Below are positions 26,459-36,288 of a stretch of DNA of 64,000 nucleotides, one piece after another. How positions within the stretch are numbered: position 1 is the stretch's first letter; each line of letters begins with the position of its first letter. Both the position numbers and the translations under genes were made by a program. The stretch spans positions 62,001 through 126,000 of the forward strand of contig CAYWWY010000002.1 in NCBI GenBank assembly GCA_964462525.1, in the 5' to 3' direction. The notes beneath the pieces were generated by a model. The model did no database searches, was not told where the DNA came from, and worked only from the letters and a program-made list of their open reading frames with translations. This stretch comes from CAYWWY01 sp964462525 (GTDB taxonomy: Bacteria > Thermotogota > Thermotogae > MWEM01).

Positions 26459-28123
26459 ATGAGCATGTTTTGTTATCAATGTTCCGAAACTGCGAATGGA
26501 AAAGGATGTGCGATCCAAGGAATATGCGGAAAAGATGAAGAGGTATCAAACCTGTTCGACTTGTTGATCTGGATCTGCAAAGGAATCTCTTTTTGGGCAG
26601 TGAAAGCGCACGCTTTAGGGATAAAGGATTCTATGGCTGACCATTTTGTGAGCGAAAGCCTCTTTATGACCATCACAAATGTTAACTTCAATTCAGCAGA
26701 CATTGTGGATCGGATCTCCCTTGGTTTGGAAGTAAAAAATACTTTGGAGCAAAAGGTAAAAACGGCATGTGAACGAAGGGAGAGTTGTCCCGAGAAATCA
26801 CAAATTCCCGAAGCTGCTACCTGGACATCAGATCCCTCATTAGATCGGTACCGAGAAAAAGCGAAAAGTGTCGGCGTTCTTTCGATCGAAGATATAACCA
26901 TTCGTTCGTTAAAAGAGTTGATGATCTATGGGCTAAAAGGAATCGCAGCGTATACGGACCACGCGATGATCTTAGGGAAAGAATCTCAAGAGGTTTATGA
27001 CTTTTTGCATCAGGCCCTTAAGGTAACTCTCGAGGAAGGAATCCCCAGGGATGAATTGACCAATTGGGTCATGAAGTCTGGGTCATTTGCAGTAAAAGCG
27101 ATGGCGCTACTAGACCAAGCCAATACATCCCGATTTGGGCATCCGGAACTGACAGAAGTCGATACGGGAACAAGAGAGGGTTATGGCATTCTAATTAGTG
27201 GCCATGACCTTTTGGATCTGGAGGAGCTCCTTCAACAGACAGAAGGAAAAGGGATCCAAGTATACACCCATGGAGAAATGTTGCCTGCCAATGCCTACCC
27301 TAAGTTAAAACAGTATAAACATCTTGTTGGAAATTATGGCACCTCTTGGTACAACCAACAGAAGGAATTTGCTGCGTTCCCGGGAGCCATCCTAATGACG
27401 ACCAACTGTATTCAAAAACCGACCGAAGCGTATCGAGACAGAATTTTTACAACAGGATTGGTAGGATGGCCCTCTGTAAGCCACATACCCAATCGAAGAA
27501 AAGGACAGCCAAAAGACTTCACACCATTAATCGAAAAGGCTTTATCAAAACCCAAAATGCAAGATCAAGCAGGGAAGAAACTCACAATTGGGCTGGCTCA
27601 TAATCAGGTGGCTCAAGTGGCTGGAGCTGTAGTAAAAGCAATCAAGGACGGATTGATTACAAAGTTTGTCGTGATGGCAGGGTGTGATGGACGCGCAAAG
27701 GAAAGAAACTACTATACAGAAGTTGCTAAATCTTTACCCGAATCAGCAGTAATCTTGACCGCCGGTTGCGCCAAATACCGATACAATATGTTAGATTTGG
27801 GAACTGTTGGAGGCATTCCTCGATTGATCGATGCAGGTCAGTGCAACGATTCCTATTCGCTTGTGCTAACTGCCCTAAAACTCAAAGAGGCTTTCGGAGT
27901 GGAAAGTATAAACGATTTGCCGATTGCTTATGATATTGCTTGGTATGAGCAAAAAGCAGTAGCTGTTCTATTGGCCCTTCTTTCTCTTGGGGTTAAAGGG
28001 ATTCGTTTGGGTCCTGTTTTACCCGCATTTGTCTCACCGGATATTCTGGAAGTACTTGTTTCCAATTTCGAGATCCAACCGATCGGAACTGTTGCCCAAG
28101 ATGTTGCACAAATAATGGCATAA
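26459..28123 (+). CDS. hcp: Hybrid-cluster protein (hydroxylamine reductase)
   Basis: Hcp carries a 4Fe cluster and the unusual 4Fe-2S-2O hybrid cluster; it reduces hydroxylamine in vitro and is thought to detoxify nitric oxide. The 554-residue protein has the N-terminal cysteine set C5, C8, C17, C23 (CYQCSETANGKGCAIQGIC). Candidate hybrid-cluster ligands lie in SGHDLLDLEE, YTHGEMLPANAYP, TTNCIQKP, TAGCAKYRYN and DAGQCNDSYS. ATG start with AAGGAGG. No hcr reductase gene follows; electrons may come from ferredoxin. Its cupin neighbour and the palindrome upstream suggest specific regulation. Confidence 0.97.
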   Translation: MSMFCYQCSETANGKGCAIQGICGKDEEVSNLFDLLIWICKGISFWAVKAHALGIKDSMADHFVSESLFMTITNVNFNSADIVDRISLGLEVKNTLEQKVKTACERRESCPEKSQIPEAATWTSDPSLDRYREKAKSVGVLSIEDITIRSLKELMIYGLKGIAAYTDHAMILGKESQEVYDFLHQALKVTLEEGIPRDELTNWVMKSGSFAVKAMALLDQANTSRFGHPELTEVDTGTREGYGILISGHDLLDLEELLQQTEGKGIQVYTHGEMLPANAYPKLKQYKHLVGNYGTSWYNQQKEFAAFPGAILMTTNCIQKPTEAYRDRIFTTGLVGWPSVSHIPNRRKGQPKDFTPLIEKALSKPKMQDQAGKKLTIGLAHNQVAQVAGAVVKAIKDGLITKFVVMAGCDGRAKERNYYTEVAKSLPESAVILTAGCAKYRYNMLDLGTVGGIPRLIDAGQCNDSYSLVLTALKLKEAFGVESINDLPIAYDIAWYEQKAVAVLLALLSLGVKGIRLGPVLPAFVSPDILEVLVSNFEIQPIGTVAQDVAQIMA

Positions 28124-28173
28124 GCTTTGGCTCAGTTTCGTCCGATCACTATGTTATCGGACAATAGCATTAT

Positions 28174-28203
28174 AACAAAGGGCGGATCAATCCGCCCTTT
28201 GTT
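28174..28203. terminator. Bidirectional terminator between hcp and the Lon-family protease
   Basis: A perfect 14-bp stem (AACAAAGGGCGGAT against ATCCGCCCTTTGTT) with 2 unpaired bases lies between convergent genes, with A/T-rich flanks on both sides. It would end hcp transcription on the plus strand and the long minus-strand operon. Confidence 0.8.
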
Positions 28204-28231
28204 AATCTTATGGGAATTGTTTACATAATGA

Positions 28232-30604
28232 TCATTTTTTGGGTTTGCTTCTTTTTTGTGCTTTCTGTGAGGGGCGGTCCACATTCGCTCTATCTCGGTA
28301 CCGTTTTAAAGTCTGATCGATCCGAGCGTTGATTGATTCTTTCTGATACCCTCTCTGAAGTTTTTTCCCAACGCGATGTTCCAACATAAGTTCCAAAGCC
28401 TGATCCATTGTTTCTACCGCCCAAATATGAAATTCATTTTTCCGGACTGCTTCTGCAACTTCGATTCGCAAGACAAGAGAATCGATATTCTGAATCGGAA
28501 TAATCACCCCTTGAGTACCAGAAAGCCCGCGCAATTGGCACACCCGAAAAAACCCTTCGATCTTGGCTGAAACTCCTCCCACGGGCTGAGCTTGACCGTC
28601 AAGCCCCATTGAACCCGTAATCGCGATATCCTGCCGCACAGGGATTTGCGCGAGTTTTGAAAACAAAGCGACCGTCTCTGCCATCGTGGCACTATCTCCC
28701 TCAATCGGACCGTAGGTTTGTTCAAAAGACAGAGTCGCTTTTAATGCGAGGGGCCGATCTTGGGCGAACCGTTCTTCGAAAAAACTCTCCAGCGTCATTA
28801 CCGCTTTTTTGAAGATCTTTCCGCTCAGATCCACTTCTCGTTGAATATCGGTAATTCCTGAATTGCCTATGGACGTATTGGCTGTAATCCGCACGGGCAT
28901 TCCAAAATCAAATTCACCAGTATCCAAAACTGACAATCCATTGACTTGGCCAATGATTCTTCCTTCCACCTCAACCAGATACTCTTTGTGGAAAAATCGC
29001 TCATCGGACTTTTCTATCCAGAGACGAATCCTATTCTCTTTTGCTTCTAACGCTTTATGTACTGTTTTTTGGGTAATCCTTGTTTGCCCGTCTTTCCGAG
29101 CAATTTGGTCTGCTTCGACGAGAAGGTCTGAAATGCGCGTTAATTCTGAGGATATCTTCCGTCGGGATGAAACCAACCGCATCCCAAATGCAGCTACCTC
29201 TCTAACTGCGCCAGCGTCTAAAGGGAAGAGGGTTTCTTCGGACACAATCGCGCATAGATATTGGCAAAACAGCTCCAAGTTTTTCGCGCTAACGGGAAAC
29301 TCGGTATCGAACTCCGCTTTAATCCGGAATAATTTGACAAAATCCGGATCCAACTGATACAAAAGACTGTAGAGTTCGGGTTCTCCAATCAAAATCACCT
29401 TAAGTCGGATCGGAATTGGCTGCGGTCGGATGCTGGCCAAAACAGAATACCCAAAACGAGTTTCCATATTTTCTGGGGCAATCTTTTGCTCATATAGGAT
29501 TTTTTTCAGGGTTTCCCAAACATAGGGGTGAGTTAAGAGATCCCGGGCATCAAGGATCATAAACCCTCCATTTGCTTTATGAACTGCCCCTGCCCGTATC
29601 AAAGAAAAATCAGTGTATAAATACCCACTGCGGGATAAATACTCGATTTTCCCGAAGAGGTTCGGATAAGTAGGGTTTATTTCGAAAATGACCGGAGCGC
29701 CTTGAGCACCGCTATTGTCGACAAAAAGGTTTGCTCGATACCGAGAGATTACTTCCTGTCTCTGGTCTCCCTCGCTTGTAATAACCCCCAGATTCTCCAG
29801 AATATCCTCTTTCACTCTTCGGATATGATTGGCTACATGCTCATATGGACTATACCGAGCCAGTAATTCTGTAAAACTAGGACCAATCGCGAATTCACAA
29901 CTTTCGCGATTGAGCTGATCCACTTCTTTCGAATGGTCTTTTTCCAATATACGCAATTGATGCAAATACCCTTCGACAAGATGCTTTACCTTAACGGAAT
30001 TTTTCTCATATTCTTTTTTCTCCTCATCGGAAAGTCCTATGATCTGCTCTTGCGTTAGGGGTTTTTCTTCTTTGAGGGGGATTGTCATAATCCCTGTTTG
30101 CGCATATTTGACCAAATAGGATAAGGATTGGGCTTTCTGATTCATTTCATCCCAAAGGGCTTTCCGTTTTATTTCAAACCCCTCTTTGGTTTTTTGGAGA
30201 GAGTTTTGGTAATCATCGCTTTCGAAGAGCCCCTCTAACGCCTTAAAAACATCTTCAATCAATACATCCATTTCTTTGCGGAACTCTCGTCCCATACCGG
30301 AAGGAAGGTTCAGGGCTATGGGAGAAAAGCGATCTTGAAAATGATGAACATATACCCAATCGTCCGATGGAGGCGCTTTTTTCGCCTCTTCTTGTACCAC
30401 TCGTTTGGTAAAAGTCCTTCTACCGGTTCCCGTCTCTCCGACAACAAAGACATTGTACTCCCTGCGGGGAATGTCAAAAGCTGTTTGCAAGGCGGTAAAA
30501 GCCCTTTCTTGACCAATCAATCCTTCCAAAGAATCCACGCAATCCGTATCTTGAAAGGAAAAACCCCGAAAAAGATCCAGATCTTCCGGTTGGATTTTCT
30601 TCAT
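28232..30604 (-). CDS. Lon-family (LonC/AAA_32-type) ATP-dependent protease
   Basis: A 790-residue soluble protein with an N-terminal ATPase region (P-loop VVGETGTGRRTFTKR, with an Arg-Arg in place of GKT/S) and a C-terminal Lon protease domain. The catalytic dyad is Ser638 (EGDSATMAE) and Lys681 (GVSAKIEGF), 43 residues apart as in E. coli Lon. The large insert near 150-330 with FVDNSGAQGAPV is typical of the Lon-related family known in Thermotoga and many bacteria. The altered P-loop suggests weak or no ATP hydrolysis, as reported for LonC-type proteins. ATG 30604 overlaps the hutH stop by 4 bp. The C-terminal tail is strongly basic. It is the last gene of the 16-gene operon. Confidence 0.88.
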   Translation of the reverse strand: MKKIQPEDLDLFRGFSFQDTDCVDSLEGLIGQERAFTALQTAFDIPRREYNVFVVGETGTGRRTFTKRVVQEEAKKAPPSDDWVYVHHFQDRFSPIALNLPSGMGREFRKEMDVLIEDVFKALEGLFESDDYQNSLQKTKEGFEIKRKALWDEMNQKAQSLSYLVKYAQTGIMTIPLKEEKPLTQEQIIGLSDEEKKEYEKNSVKVKHLVEGYLHQLRILEKDHSKEVDQLNRESCEFAIGPSFTELLARYSPYEHVANHIRRVKEDILENLGVITSEGDQRQEVISRYRANLFVDNSGAQGAPVIFEINPTYPNLFGKIEYLSRSGYLYTDFSLIRAGAVHKANGGFMILDARDLLTHPYVWETLKKILYEQKIAPENMETRFGYSVLASIRPQPIPIRLKVILIGEPELYSLLYQLDPDFVKLFRIKAEFDTEFPVSAKNLELFCQYLCAIVSEETLFPLDAGAVREVAAFGMRLVSSRRKISSELTRISDLLVEADQIARKDGQTRITQKTVHKALEAKENRIRLWIEKSDERFFHKEYLVEVEGRIIGQVNGLSVLDTGEFDFGMPVRITANTSIGNSGITDIQREVDLSGKIFKKAVMTLESFFEERFAQDRPLALKATLSFEQTYGPIEGDSATMAETVALFSKLAQIPVRQDIAITGSMGLDGQAQPVGGVSAKIEGFFRVCQLRGLSGTQGVIIPIQNIDSLVLRIEVAEAVRKNEFHIWAVETMDQALELMLEHRVGKKLQRGYQKESINARIDQTLKRYRDRANVDRPSQKAQKRSKPKK

Positions 30605-32115
30605 GATACCCCTCCCCAATCCAAAACATCTTCAACTTGATTGGAAATCATCCAATCCAAAACTCGTTGATAGTCATTCCCGAAAAACCGGTCAAAATCA
30701 TAAGGGTCCATTAATCGCTCCAGTTGAGTAAAGAACGGTTGCAGCATTGATCCTGTTTTCATAGGATTTAGAGTTTGGAGCGCTCGTGTTGCTAGCATAA
30801 GTTCGATTGCGACAATTTTTTGGCTGTTCCTTAAAATTTTCCCGGCTTTACTGGCAGCGACAGGTCCCATTGAAACATGATCTTCCTGCAATCCTGATGT
30901 AGGAATCGAATCCACACTCCCGGGAAAACAGAGCGATTTGTTTTCGGAAGCAAGCGCTGCAGCGGTGTATTGCCAAATCATATATCCAGAATTTAACCCT
31001 TTTTCTCCTTTGGCCAGAAAAGGAGGGAGAAGCGAGACTAAGGGATTCACGAGACGATCGATCCTTCGCTCGGTTATACTGCCTAATTCACTGAGGGCTA
31101 TACTCAAAAAATCTGCAACCATGGCTACCGGTTCTCCATGGAAATTCCCCCCTGATAAGGCTTTCCCTCCCGCAATGATCGGATTGTCCGTGACAGAATT
31201 GGCTTCCCGTATTGCAACCGAATGAACATAATCAAAGGTATCTTTTACTGCCCCTAATACTTGAGGGCATGCCCGGATGCTATATGCGTCCTGCACCTTT
31301 TCGCAGTGCACATGGGATCCGCGAATTTCGCTGTCTTGAAGGTAACCAAGCATAATCCGTGCAACTTCAGCCTGTCCGGGATGAGGTCGAATCTCATGCA
31401 AAATTGGTTCAAAAGGGTCGGTGGAACAACGAAGCGCGTCAGAGCTTAACGACGCGGATACCAATACCCATTCAAAAAGCCGATACGCGCTCCAAAGGGT
31501 GTCCAGCAGTAGTGAGGTGATCAGTTGCGTTCCGTTTAACAGCGCAAGTCCTTCTTTTTGACAAGGGTGAAATGGCGCAATCCTTTCTTGATCCATTGCT
31601 GAGTGAGCTGTTGTTCTGACACCATTATAGAAGACCTCTCCTTCACCCATTAAAACCATAGCGATATGGGCTAAAGGGGCCAAATCCCCACTAGCGCCAA
31701 CAGAACCTTGACCAGGAACGATCGGTGTGATCCGATGGTTGAGCAACCTCAGTAACTGGAGGACCAAGTCAACGCGGACCCCTGAGAATCCTTGGACCAA
31801 TGAGTTTGCTCGAATGAGAATCATAGATCGCACGATCCTTTCATCCAACGGATCTCCCACACCGGCGGCATGACTGAGAATCAAGTTTTTTTGCAGTTTA
31901 TGTGTTTGCTCTGACGGAATATGGATATGGGAAAGAGCACCGAATCCTGTTGTCACTCCATAAACGAATTCTCCTCGATTCACAAACCCTTCAACAGTGC
32001 GATAACTCTGTTCCATCTTCGAAATACAAGAATCAGAAATCTCAACTTGTTCATAATCCTTTGCTACTTTGATGACTGCACCAAGGGTCAATGAACGCCC
32101 ATCGATCTCGATCAT
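30601..32115 (-). CDS. hutH: Histidine ammonia-lyase
   Basis: HutH removes ammonia from histidine to give urocanate. The 504-residue protein holds the Ala-Ser-Gly that cyclises into the MIO cofactor (GSVGASGDLAPLAHIAM), GVTTGFGAL near the N-terminus, and KEGLALLNGTQ, NSVTDNPII and GNFHGEPVA. It is separated from hutU by about 16 kb and lies in another operon, between an ABC-F gene and the Lon-family protease, overlapping both by 4 bp. Confidence 0.96.
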   Translation of the reverse strand: MIEIDGRSLTLGAVIKVAKDYEQVEISDSCISKMEQSYRTVEGFVNRGEFVYGVTTGFGALSHIHIPSEQTHKLQKNLILSHAAGVGDPLDERIVRSMILIRANSLVQGFSGVRVDLVLQLLRLLNHRITPIVPGQGSVGASGDLAPLAHIAMVLMGEGEVFYNGVRTTAHSAMDQERIAPFHPCQKEGLALLNGTQLITSLLLDTLWSAYRLFEWVLVSASLSSDALRCSTDPFEPILHEIRPHPGQAEVARIMLGYLQDSEIRGSHVHCEKVQDAYSIRACPQVLGAVKDTFDYVHSVAIREANSVTDNPIIAGGKALSGGNFHGEPVAMVADFLSIALSELGSITERRIDRLVNPLVSLLPPFLAKGEKGLNSGYMIWQYTAAALASENKSLCFPGSVDSIPTSGLQEDHVSMGPVAASKAGKILRNSQKIVAIELMLATRALQTLNPMKTGSMLQPFFTQLERLMDPYDFDRFFGNDYQRVLDWMISNQVEDVLDWGGVS

Positions 32116-34016
32116 CCCTCTTCCTCCCTTCCATAATCCCCTTCTTCCATTCCCTGCAGCGAGATTTGATCCGCTTCGAGTCGCTCCATCCGCGACAAAA
32201 GCGCGTTCATCTCTTGATCGACTTCCTGAAGGATGCCTTGCAATTCTTGCGCCTTTTGATAATCGGTCGTTGCATACAACCGATCCGTAATCTCCTTTTG
32301 TCTTTGCTCGTATTCTGAAAATTTGGTTTCGATCCGCTCAACTTCTTGATGAATTGCTTTCAATCGATTCTTAAGATTCTTTTGCTGCTGGAATGTTACT
32401 TGATTTCTGCTCTTCTTTCTTGAACCTTCTTTGAAGCGGAAGCTATTGTTCATACGCTCGAGATACCGATCCAATGATGGGATTTCCTCTATTCCCTTCC
32501 GGTGAAGAAGGAATAGCCTGTTTGATACCTTTCGCAGCAATCTTCGATCATGGGTTACCATTAACAGGGCCCCTTGATACTCTTCAAGGACGGACTGAAG
32601 ACGATCAATGGATGGAAGATCCAGATGGTTGGTCGGCTCATCTAAAACAAGAAAATTAAAGGACTTTAAAAAGAGGGTGGCTAAAGATAGTTTGAGCTTC
32701 TCGCCACCGCTGAGCACAGAAATGGGTTTAAACACATCTTCGCCTATGAATCCGAATCTCCCGGCATACTTTCTGATCTCGTAATCGGGCCAATCCCTAC
32801 GAAGGGACCATATTTGTTCCAATACCTCTTTCGATTCATCCAACTCCTCCAAGTTTTGAGACAGATATCCCACCCGAGTTTTCGGGCCCAAAGCAATATG
32901 GCCGGTGTCCGGACGTTCTTGACCTGTTATGATCTTGAGTAGGGTTGTTTTTCCAATCCCGTTTTTCCCGAGCAATACTGCCTTTTCATCCCGATGCAAA
33001 TCAAAACAAACATGCTCAAACACCTTATTGCTTCCATAGCGTTTTCCTAATCCTTCAGCGTGAATCAACAGATAATCGGATCGATCTACCGAAGGAATCT
33101 GCCCCAATCGGGAAGTCTCTTCATCCATAATTTGAATCTGGTCTGCTTCTTCGATCAAGCGATCGACCACTTTCTCTCTACTACGGGCTTGTTTAATGAA
33201 TTTCTCATTTCTGTGGCCCCACGTTTTAAACTGTTCCACCAACCGTTGTTGTCGATCGATTTCTTTGCTCAAGTTTTTCTGACGGCGGGCTAAAGTCTCA
33301 TTCATGCGCTCCCGTTGAAGAAGATAATCCTGGTAACTTGTATTAAAGACATACACTTGCCTTTGGTTGATTTCGTACACACGGTTTGCGACTCGATCCA
33401 CAAGATCACGATCGTGGCTAACCATCAGAATTGAACCGTGATAATTGCTCAATATGCCTTCCAACCAAATGACCGAAGGAATATCGAGATGATTGGTCGG
33501 TTCATCAAGAATGAGGAAATCGTATTCTTTCAAGAACACCTTACCAAGAGAGATTCGAGTGAGCTCTCCACCACTGAAAGTCTTCAAAGATCGGGCCCAG
33601 TCGTCTTCATCAAAGCCGAGCCCTTTCAGGATGGAACGGATGCGTTTTTCATAGGAAAGCATTTCATGATCGATTTCTGAAGCGAGATCCCAGATCTTTG
33701 CTCCATCCTCCTGAGTGTCAACTGTTATCTGACGGTGAATATCCTCAAATTCCCGCTCGTATTCGGCCCAAAGGCTCCGATGGGGATCGTCCGTCCGAAA
33801 TTGTCGTTGGTATCCGATCTGAAGTCGATTTCGGACAATCAGTTGCCCATTTACTGGCATCTGTTGCCCCAAAATCACTTTGAGCAATGTGGTTTTCCCG
33901 CTTCCGTTCGGACCAATGAGCGCGATCCTGTTCCCTTCATCAATTTGGAAACTGGCTCCTTGAATGAGTTCTTCGGCCCCAAATCCGATATCCAAATCAA
34001 TTGCCTTTAAAATCAT
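32112..34016 (-). CDS. ABC-F family ATPase
   Basis: A 634-residue protein with two ABC domains and no membrane segments. Walker A motifs are GPNGSGKTTLL and GKNGIGKTTLL; signatures are FSGGELTRISLGK and LSGGEKLKLSLATLF; both have LDEPTNHLD. The Arg/Lys-rich linker between them and the C-terminal coiled coil (about 550-634) fit ABC-F translation factors, which act on the ribosomal E site, rather than transporters. It may be an Uup- or YdiF/YfmR-like housekeeping factor or confer antibiotic protection; the sequence alone does not tell. ATG 34016 has GGAGG upstream and overlaps the MFS stop by 4 bp. Confidence 0.93.
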   Translation of the reverse strand: MILKAIDLDIGFGAEELIQGASFQIDEGNRIALIGPNGSGKTTLLKVILGQQMPVNGQLIVRNRLQIGYQRQFRTDDPHRSLWAEYEREFEDIHRQITVDTQEDGAKIWDLASEIDHEMLSYEKRIRSILKGLGFDEDDWARSLKTFSGGELTRISLGKVFLKEYDFLILDEPTNHLDIPSVIWLEGILSNYHGSILMVSHDRDLVDRVANRVYEINQRQVYVFNTSYQDYLLQRERMNETLARRQKNLSKEIDRQQRLVEQFKTWGHRNEKFIKQARSREKVVDRLIEEADQIQIMDEETSRLGQIPSVDRSDYLLIHAEGLGKRYGSNKVFEHVCFDLHRDEKAVLLGKNGIGKTTLLKIITGQERPDTGHIALGPKTRVGYLSQNLEELDESKEVLEQIWSLRRDWPDYEIRKYAGRFGFIGEDVFKPISVLSGGEKLKLSLATLFLKSFNFLVLDEPTNHLDLPSIDRLQSVLEEYQGALLMVTHDRRLLRKVSNRLFLLHRKGIEEIPSLDRYLERMNNSFRFKEGSRKKSRNQVTFQQQKNLKNRLKAIHQEVERIETKFSEYEQRQKEITDRLYATTDYQKAQELQGILQEVDQEMNALLSRMERLEADQISLQGMEEGDYGREEEG

Positions 34017-35233
34017 GTTCTTTGTTTCCTCCAAAAGTATACAAAAAGGCTCACTAAGATCACCATAGTAGCTACGTAATAGATGAAAATGGATTGATAT
34101 CCTGTCTGAACGCCGGCTGTGCCGCTAATCAGACCAATGGCCAAAGCGCTCAAAGAGCTTCCAACTGATCCGATTGCAGAAAAAACAGCTAACGCATAAC
34201 CGATTCCTTTCCGAATCCGCTGAACGATCAGCGATTGCATAGTTGGATACATTGTCGCGTGGATTAATCCAGACAAAACGACAAATCCAGCCAATCCACC
34301 CCAACCACCAACAGGATTGAGTGTGAAAAAGACGACCGGAATACCGATGATCGAGATCATGGCCAACCATTTGCTTGGGCCCAATCGATCAACCAGCGAC
34401 GAAAAAACGACTCTTCCTACAAATAATCCAACCCAGAAAAGAGAAGGAAGCAGACTGCTTCGCTCTGGACTTTCTCCCAAGAAATCGCTGGAATAAATTG
34501 CTGTCCACGAACTCGTGCCAATTTCGGAGGACACGTACATTGCGATTCCAACTGTAATCATCCAAAAAGTCAAGCTTCGAGCAAATCCAAATCTTCGTTC
34601 TTGCGCTGGGATGACCGACGCGGGTTTCGGGAGGATTTGGAATCCCTTGAGACTGAAGAGAACCAGGATGCATCCAACGGCAAAAGAAACAAACAACCCA
34701 AAAAACACCCTCCAGGAAAGACCCATCCCGAGGAACCCCGCAATCAACAAAGGACCGATTATCGCGCCTAAAGCAAAGAAAGAATGGATAAGGTTAAGGA
34801 GTTTCCCTAACCCAACAGGGTTCTTATGATTGGTTTTGGAAGTTCGAACCGCTTCAGCCCTTCTTTGATACTCTCCTGCCATAATCGGAATACCCGCTTC
34901 AAGCATACTCGCGCCTAGCATCATAATCAGATGGGCGATAGCAACGGTTATCGCGGAAGCGGAAACAGTGAGAGCGATAGCCCCGGAAGACAAAATGGCC
35001 AATCCAAGAACCAATGGCCAAAACACACCAAAAAAATCGATAAGAAGACTCATCACAGCCGCTCCTGCAATGAATCCCCAGCTGCCCATGGAAAAGATCA
35101 ACCCTGTCATCTCATAGCCTAAGTCAAGTTCGACACGGATCGATGGCATGGCCGCTGAGAAACCGACCATGAAAGAACCGAAAACGAAATAGGCCGTATA
35201 GGCAAAGAGTCGAAATCGCTTTATTTCATTCAT
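34013..35233 (-). CDS. Major facilitator superfamily transporter
   Basis: A 406-residue integral membrane protein with about 12 hydrophobic helices, a central basic loop (YQRRAEAVRTSKTNHKNP) and MFS-like turns (LVDRLGPSKWLA, GRVVFSSL). Substrate unknown; sugar-type MFS of the FucP/GlpT-like or Bypass-of-Stop-Codon type are candidates from general appearance only. ATG 35233 overlaps the threonine aldolase stop by 4 bp. No adjacent gene points firmly to a substrate. Confidence 0.85.
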   Translation of the reverse strand: MNEIKRFRLFAYTAYFVFGSFMVGFSAAMPSIRVELDLGYEMTGLIFSMGSWGFIAGAAVMSLLIDFFGVFWPLVLGLAILSSGAIALTVSASAITVAIAHLIMMLGASMLEAGIPIMAGEYQRRAEAVRTSKTNHKNPVGLGKLLNLIHSFFALGAIIGPLLIAGFLGMGLSWRVFFGLFVSFAVGCILVLFSLKGFQILPKPASVIPAQERRFGFARSLTFWMITVGIAMYVSSEIGTSSWTAIYSSDFLGESPERSSLLPSLFWVGLFVGRVVFSSLVDRLGPSKWLAMISIIGIPVVFFTLNPVGGWGGLAGFVVLSGLIHATMYPTMQSLIVQRIRKGIGYALAVFSAIGSVGSSLSALAIGLISGTAGVQTGYQSIFIYYVATMVILVSLFVYFWRKQRT

Positions 35234-36288
35234 ACATAGCGGTTCCAATATTTACGAAAGACCGTGATCACTGTATCGATATCTTGAGAACGGATACCGT
35301 TGTGTGTAACAAACCGATATTCTGTTTCTGTTCCAATTAGCATGGGTCCATTGATTTTGATTCCATGCTCAAAAAGATACTGAACAAAAGCATTAGGACT
35401 AAACCCTGGGATATTGATCCGACAAAAAACCATGTTGATATCCAGACGTCCATTTTGAACATGGACTCCGTTCAATTGATTCAATTCATGCGCAAGGTCA
35501 AAGGCGTTCTGATGATCTTCTTTCAAACGATCGATCATCTTTTTAAGGCCGATAAGTCCAGCCGCTGCAAGCACTCCAACCTGGCGAAGAGCTCCCCCCA
35601 TCATTTTTCTGTTTCTTCGGGCCCGCTGAATAAACTGTTCGCTTCCCACAATCATAGACCCAATTGGTGCACAAAGACCTTTGGATAAGCAAAACATCGT
35701 TGTATCACTAAATCGAGAAATCTCTGATGCGGAAATTCCCATGGCAACAGCGGCGTTGAAGATCCGTGCCCCATCGAGATGAACGGGAATTCTGTGCTTT
35801 TGAGCGATGTTCCAAATCTCCTCCATATGATCCAAAGGTACAACTGCTCCACTAGAATGCGCATTCTCCATGCAGATCAATCCGGTGGGCGGATTGTGAA
35901 TGTCATCATCACGAATGCATTGTTGAAGGCGTTTTGGATTGATTGTTCCTCGATCATCGGGAATAGTGCGGGTTTGAACCCCTGAAATCACTGCTACCGC
36001 GCCCGTTTCGTGGAAAAAGAGATGGTTGGATTCTGGAATTAGGATTTCTTGCCCTCTTTGAGTATGAGTACAAACACAGAGTTGGTTTCCAAAAACCCCA
36101 GAAGGGACGAACAAACCCGCTTCTTTCGCCAAAATCCGAGCCGACAAGTTTTCCAATTCTTTTACTGTAGGGTCATCTTCATAAACATCATCACCCACCC
36201 GAGCAGAAGCCATTGCATGTCGCATCTCATCTGTAGGTTCAGTAACTGTATCGCTTCGCAAGTCGATCCACTCGCGTCCATCATTCAT
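35230..36288 (-). CDS. ltaE: Low-specificity L-threonine aldolase
   Basis: A PLP enzyme of 352 residues that splits threonine or allo-threonine into glycine and acetaldehyde. Family motifs include IDLRSDTVTEPTDEMRHAMASA at the start, VGDDVYEDDPTV, the PLP Lys in CLSKGLCAPIGS, and DGARIFNAAVA. It may feed glycine and one-carbon metabolism. The ATG overlaps the preceding HAD phosphatase stop by one base and its own stop overlaps the MFS start. Confidence 0.94.
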   Translation of the reverse strand: MNDGREWIDLRSDTVTEPTDEMRHAMASARVGDDVYEDDPTVKELENLSARILAKEAGLFVPSGVFGNQLCVCTHTQRGQEILIPESNHLFFHETGAVAVISGVQTRTIPDDRGTINPKRLQQCIRDDDIHNPPTGLICMENAHSSGAVVPLDHMEEIWNIAQKHRIPVHLDGARIFNAAVAMGISASEISRFSDTTMFCLSKGLCAPIGSMIVGSEQFIQRARRNRKMMGGALRQVGVLAAAGLIGLKKMIDRLKEDHQNAFDLAHELNQLNGVHVQNGRLDINMVFCRINIPGFSPNAFVQYLFEHGIKINGPMLIGTETEYRFVTHNGIRSQDIDTVITVFRKYWNRYV

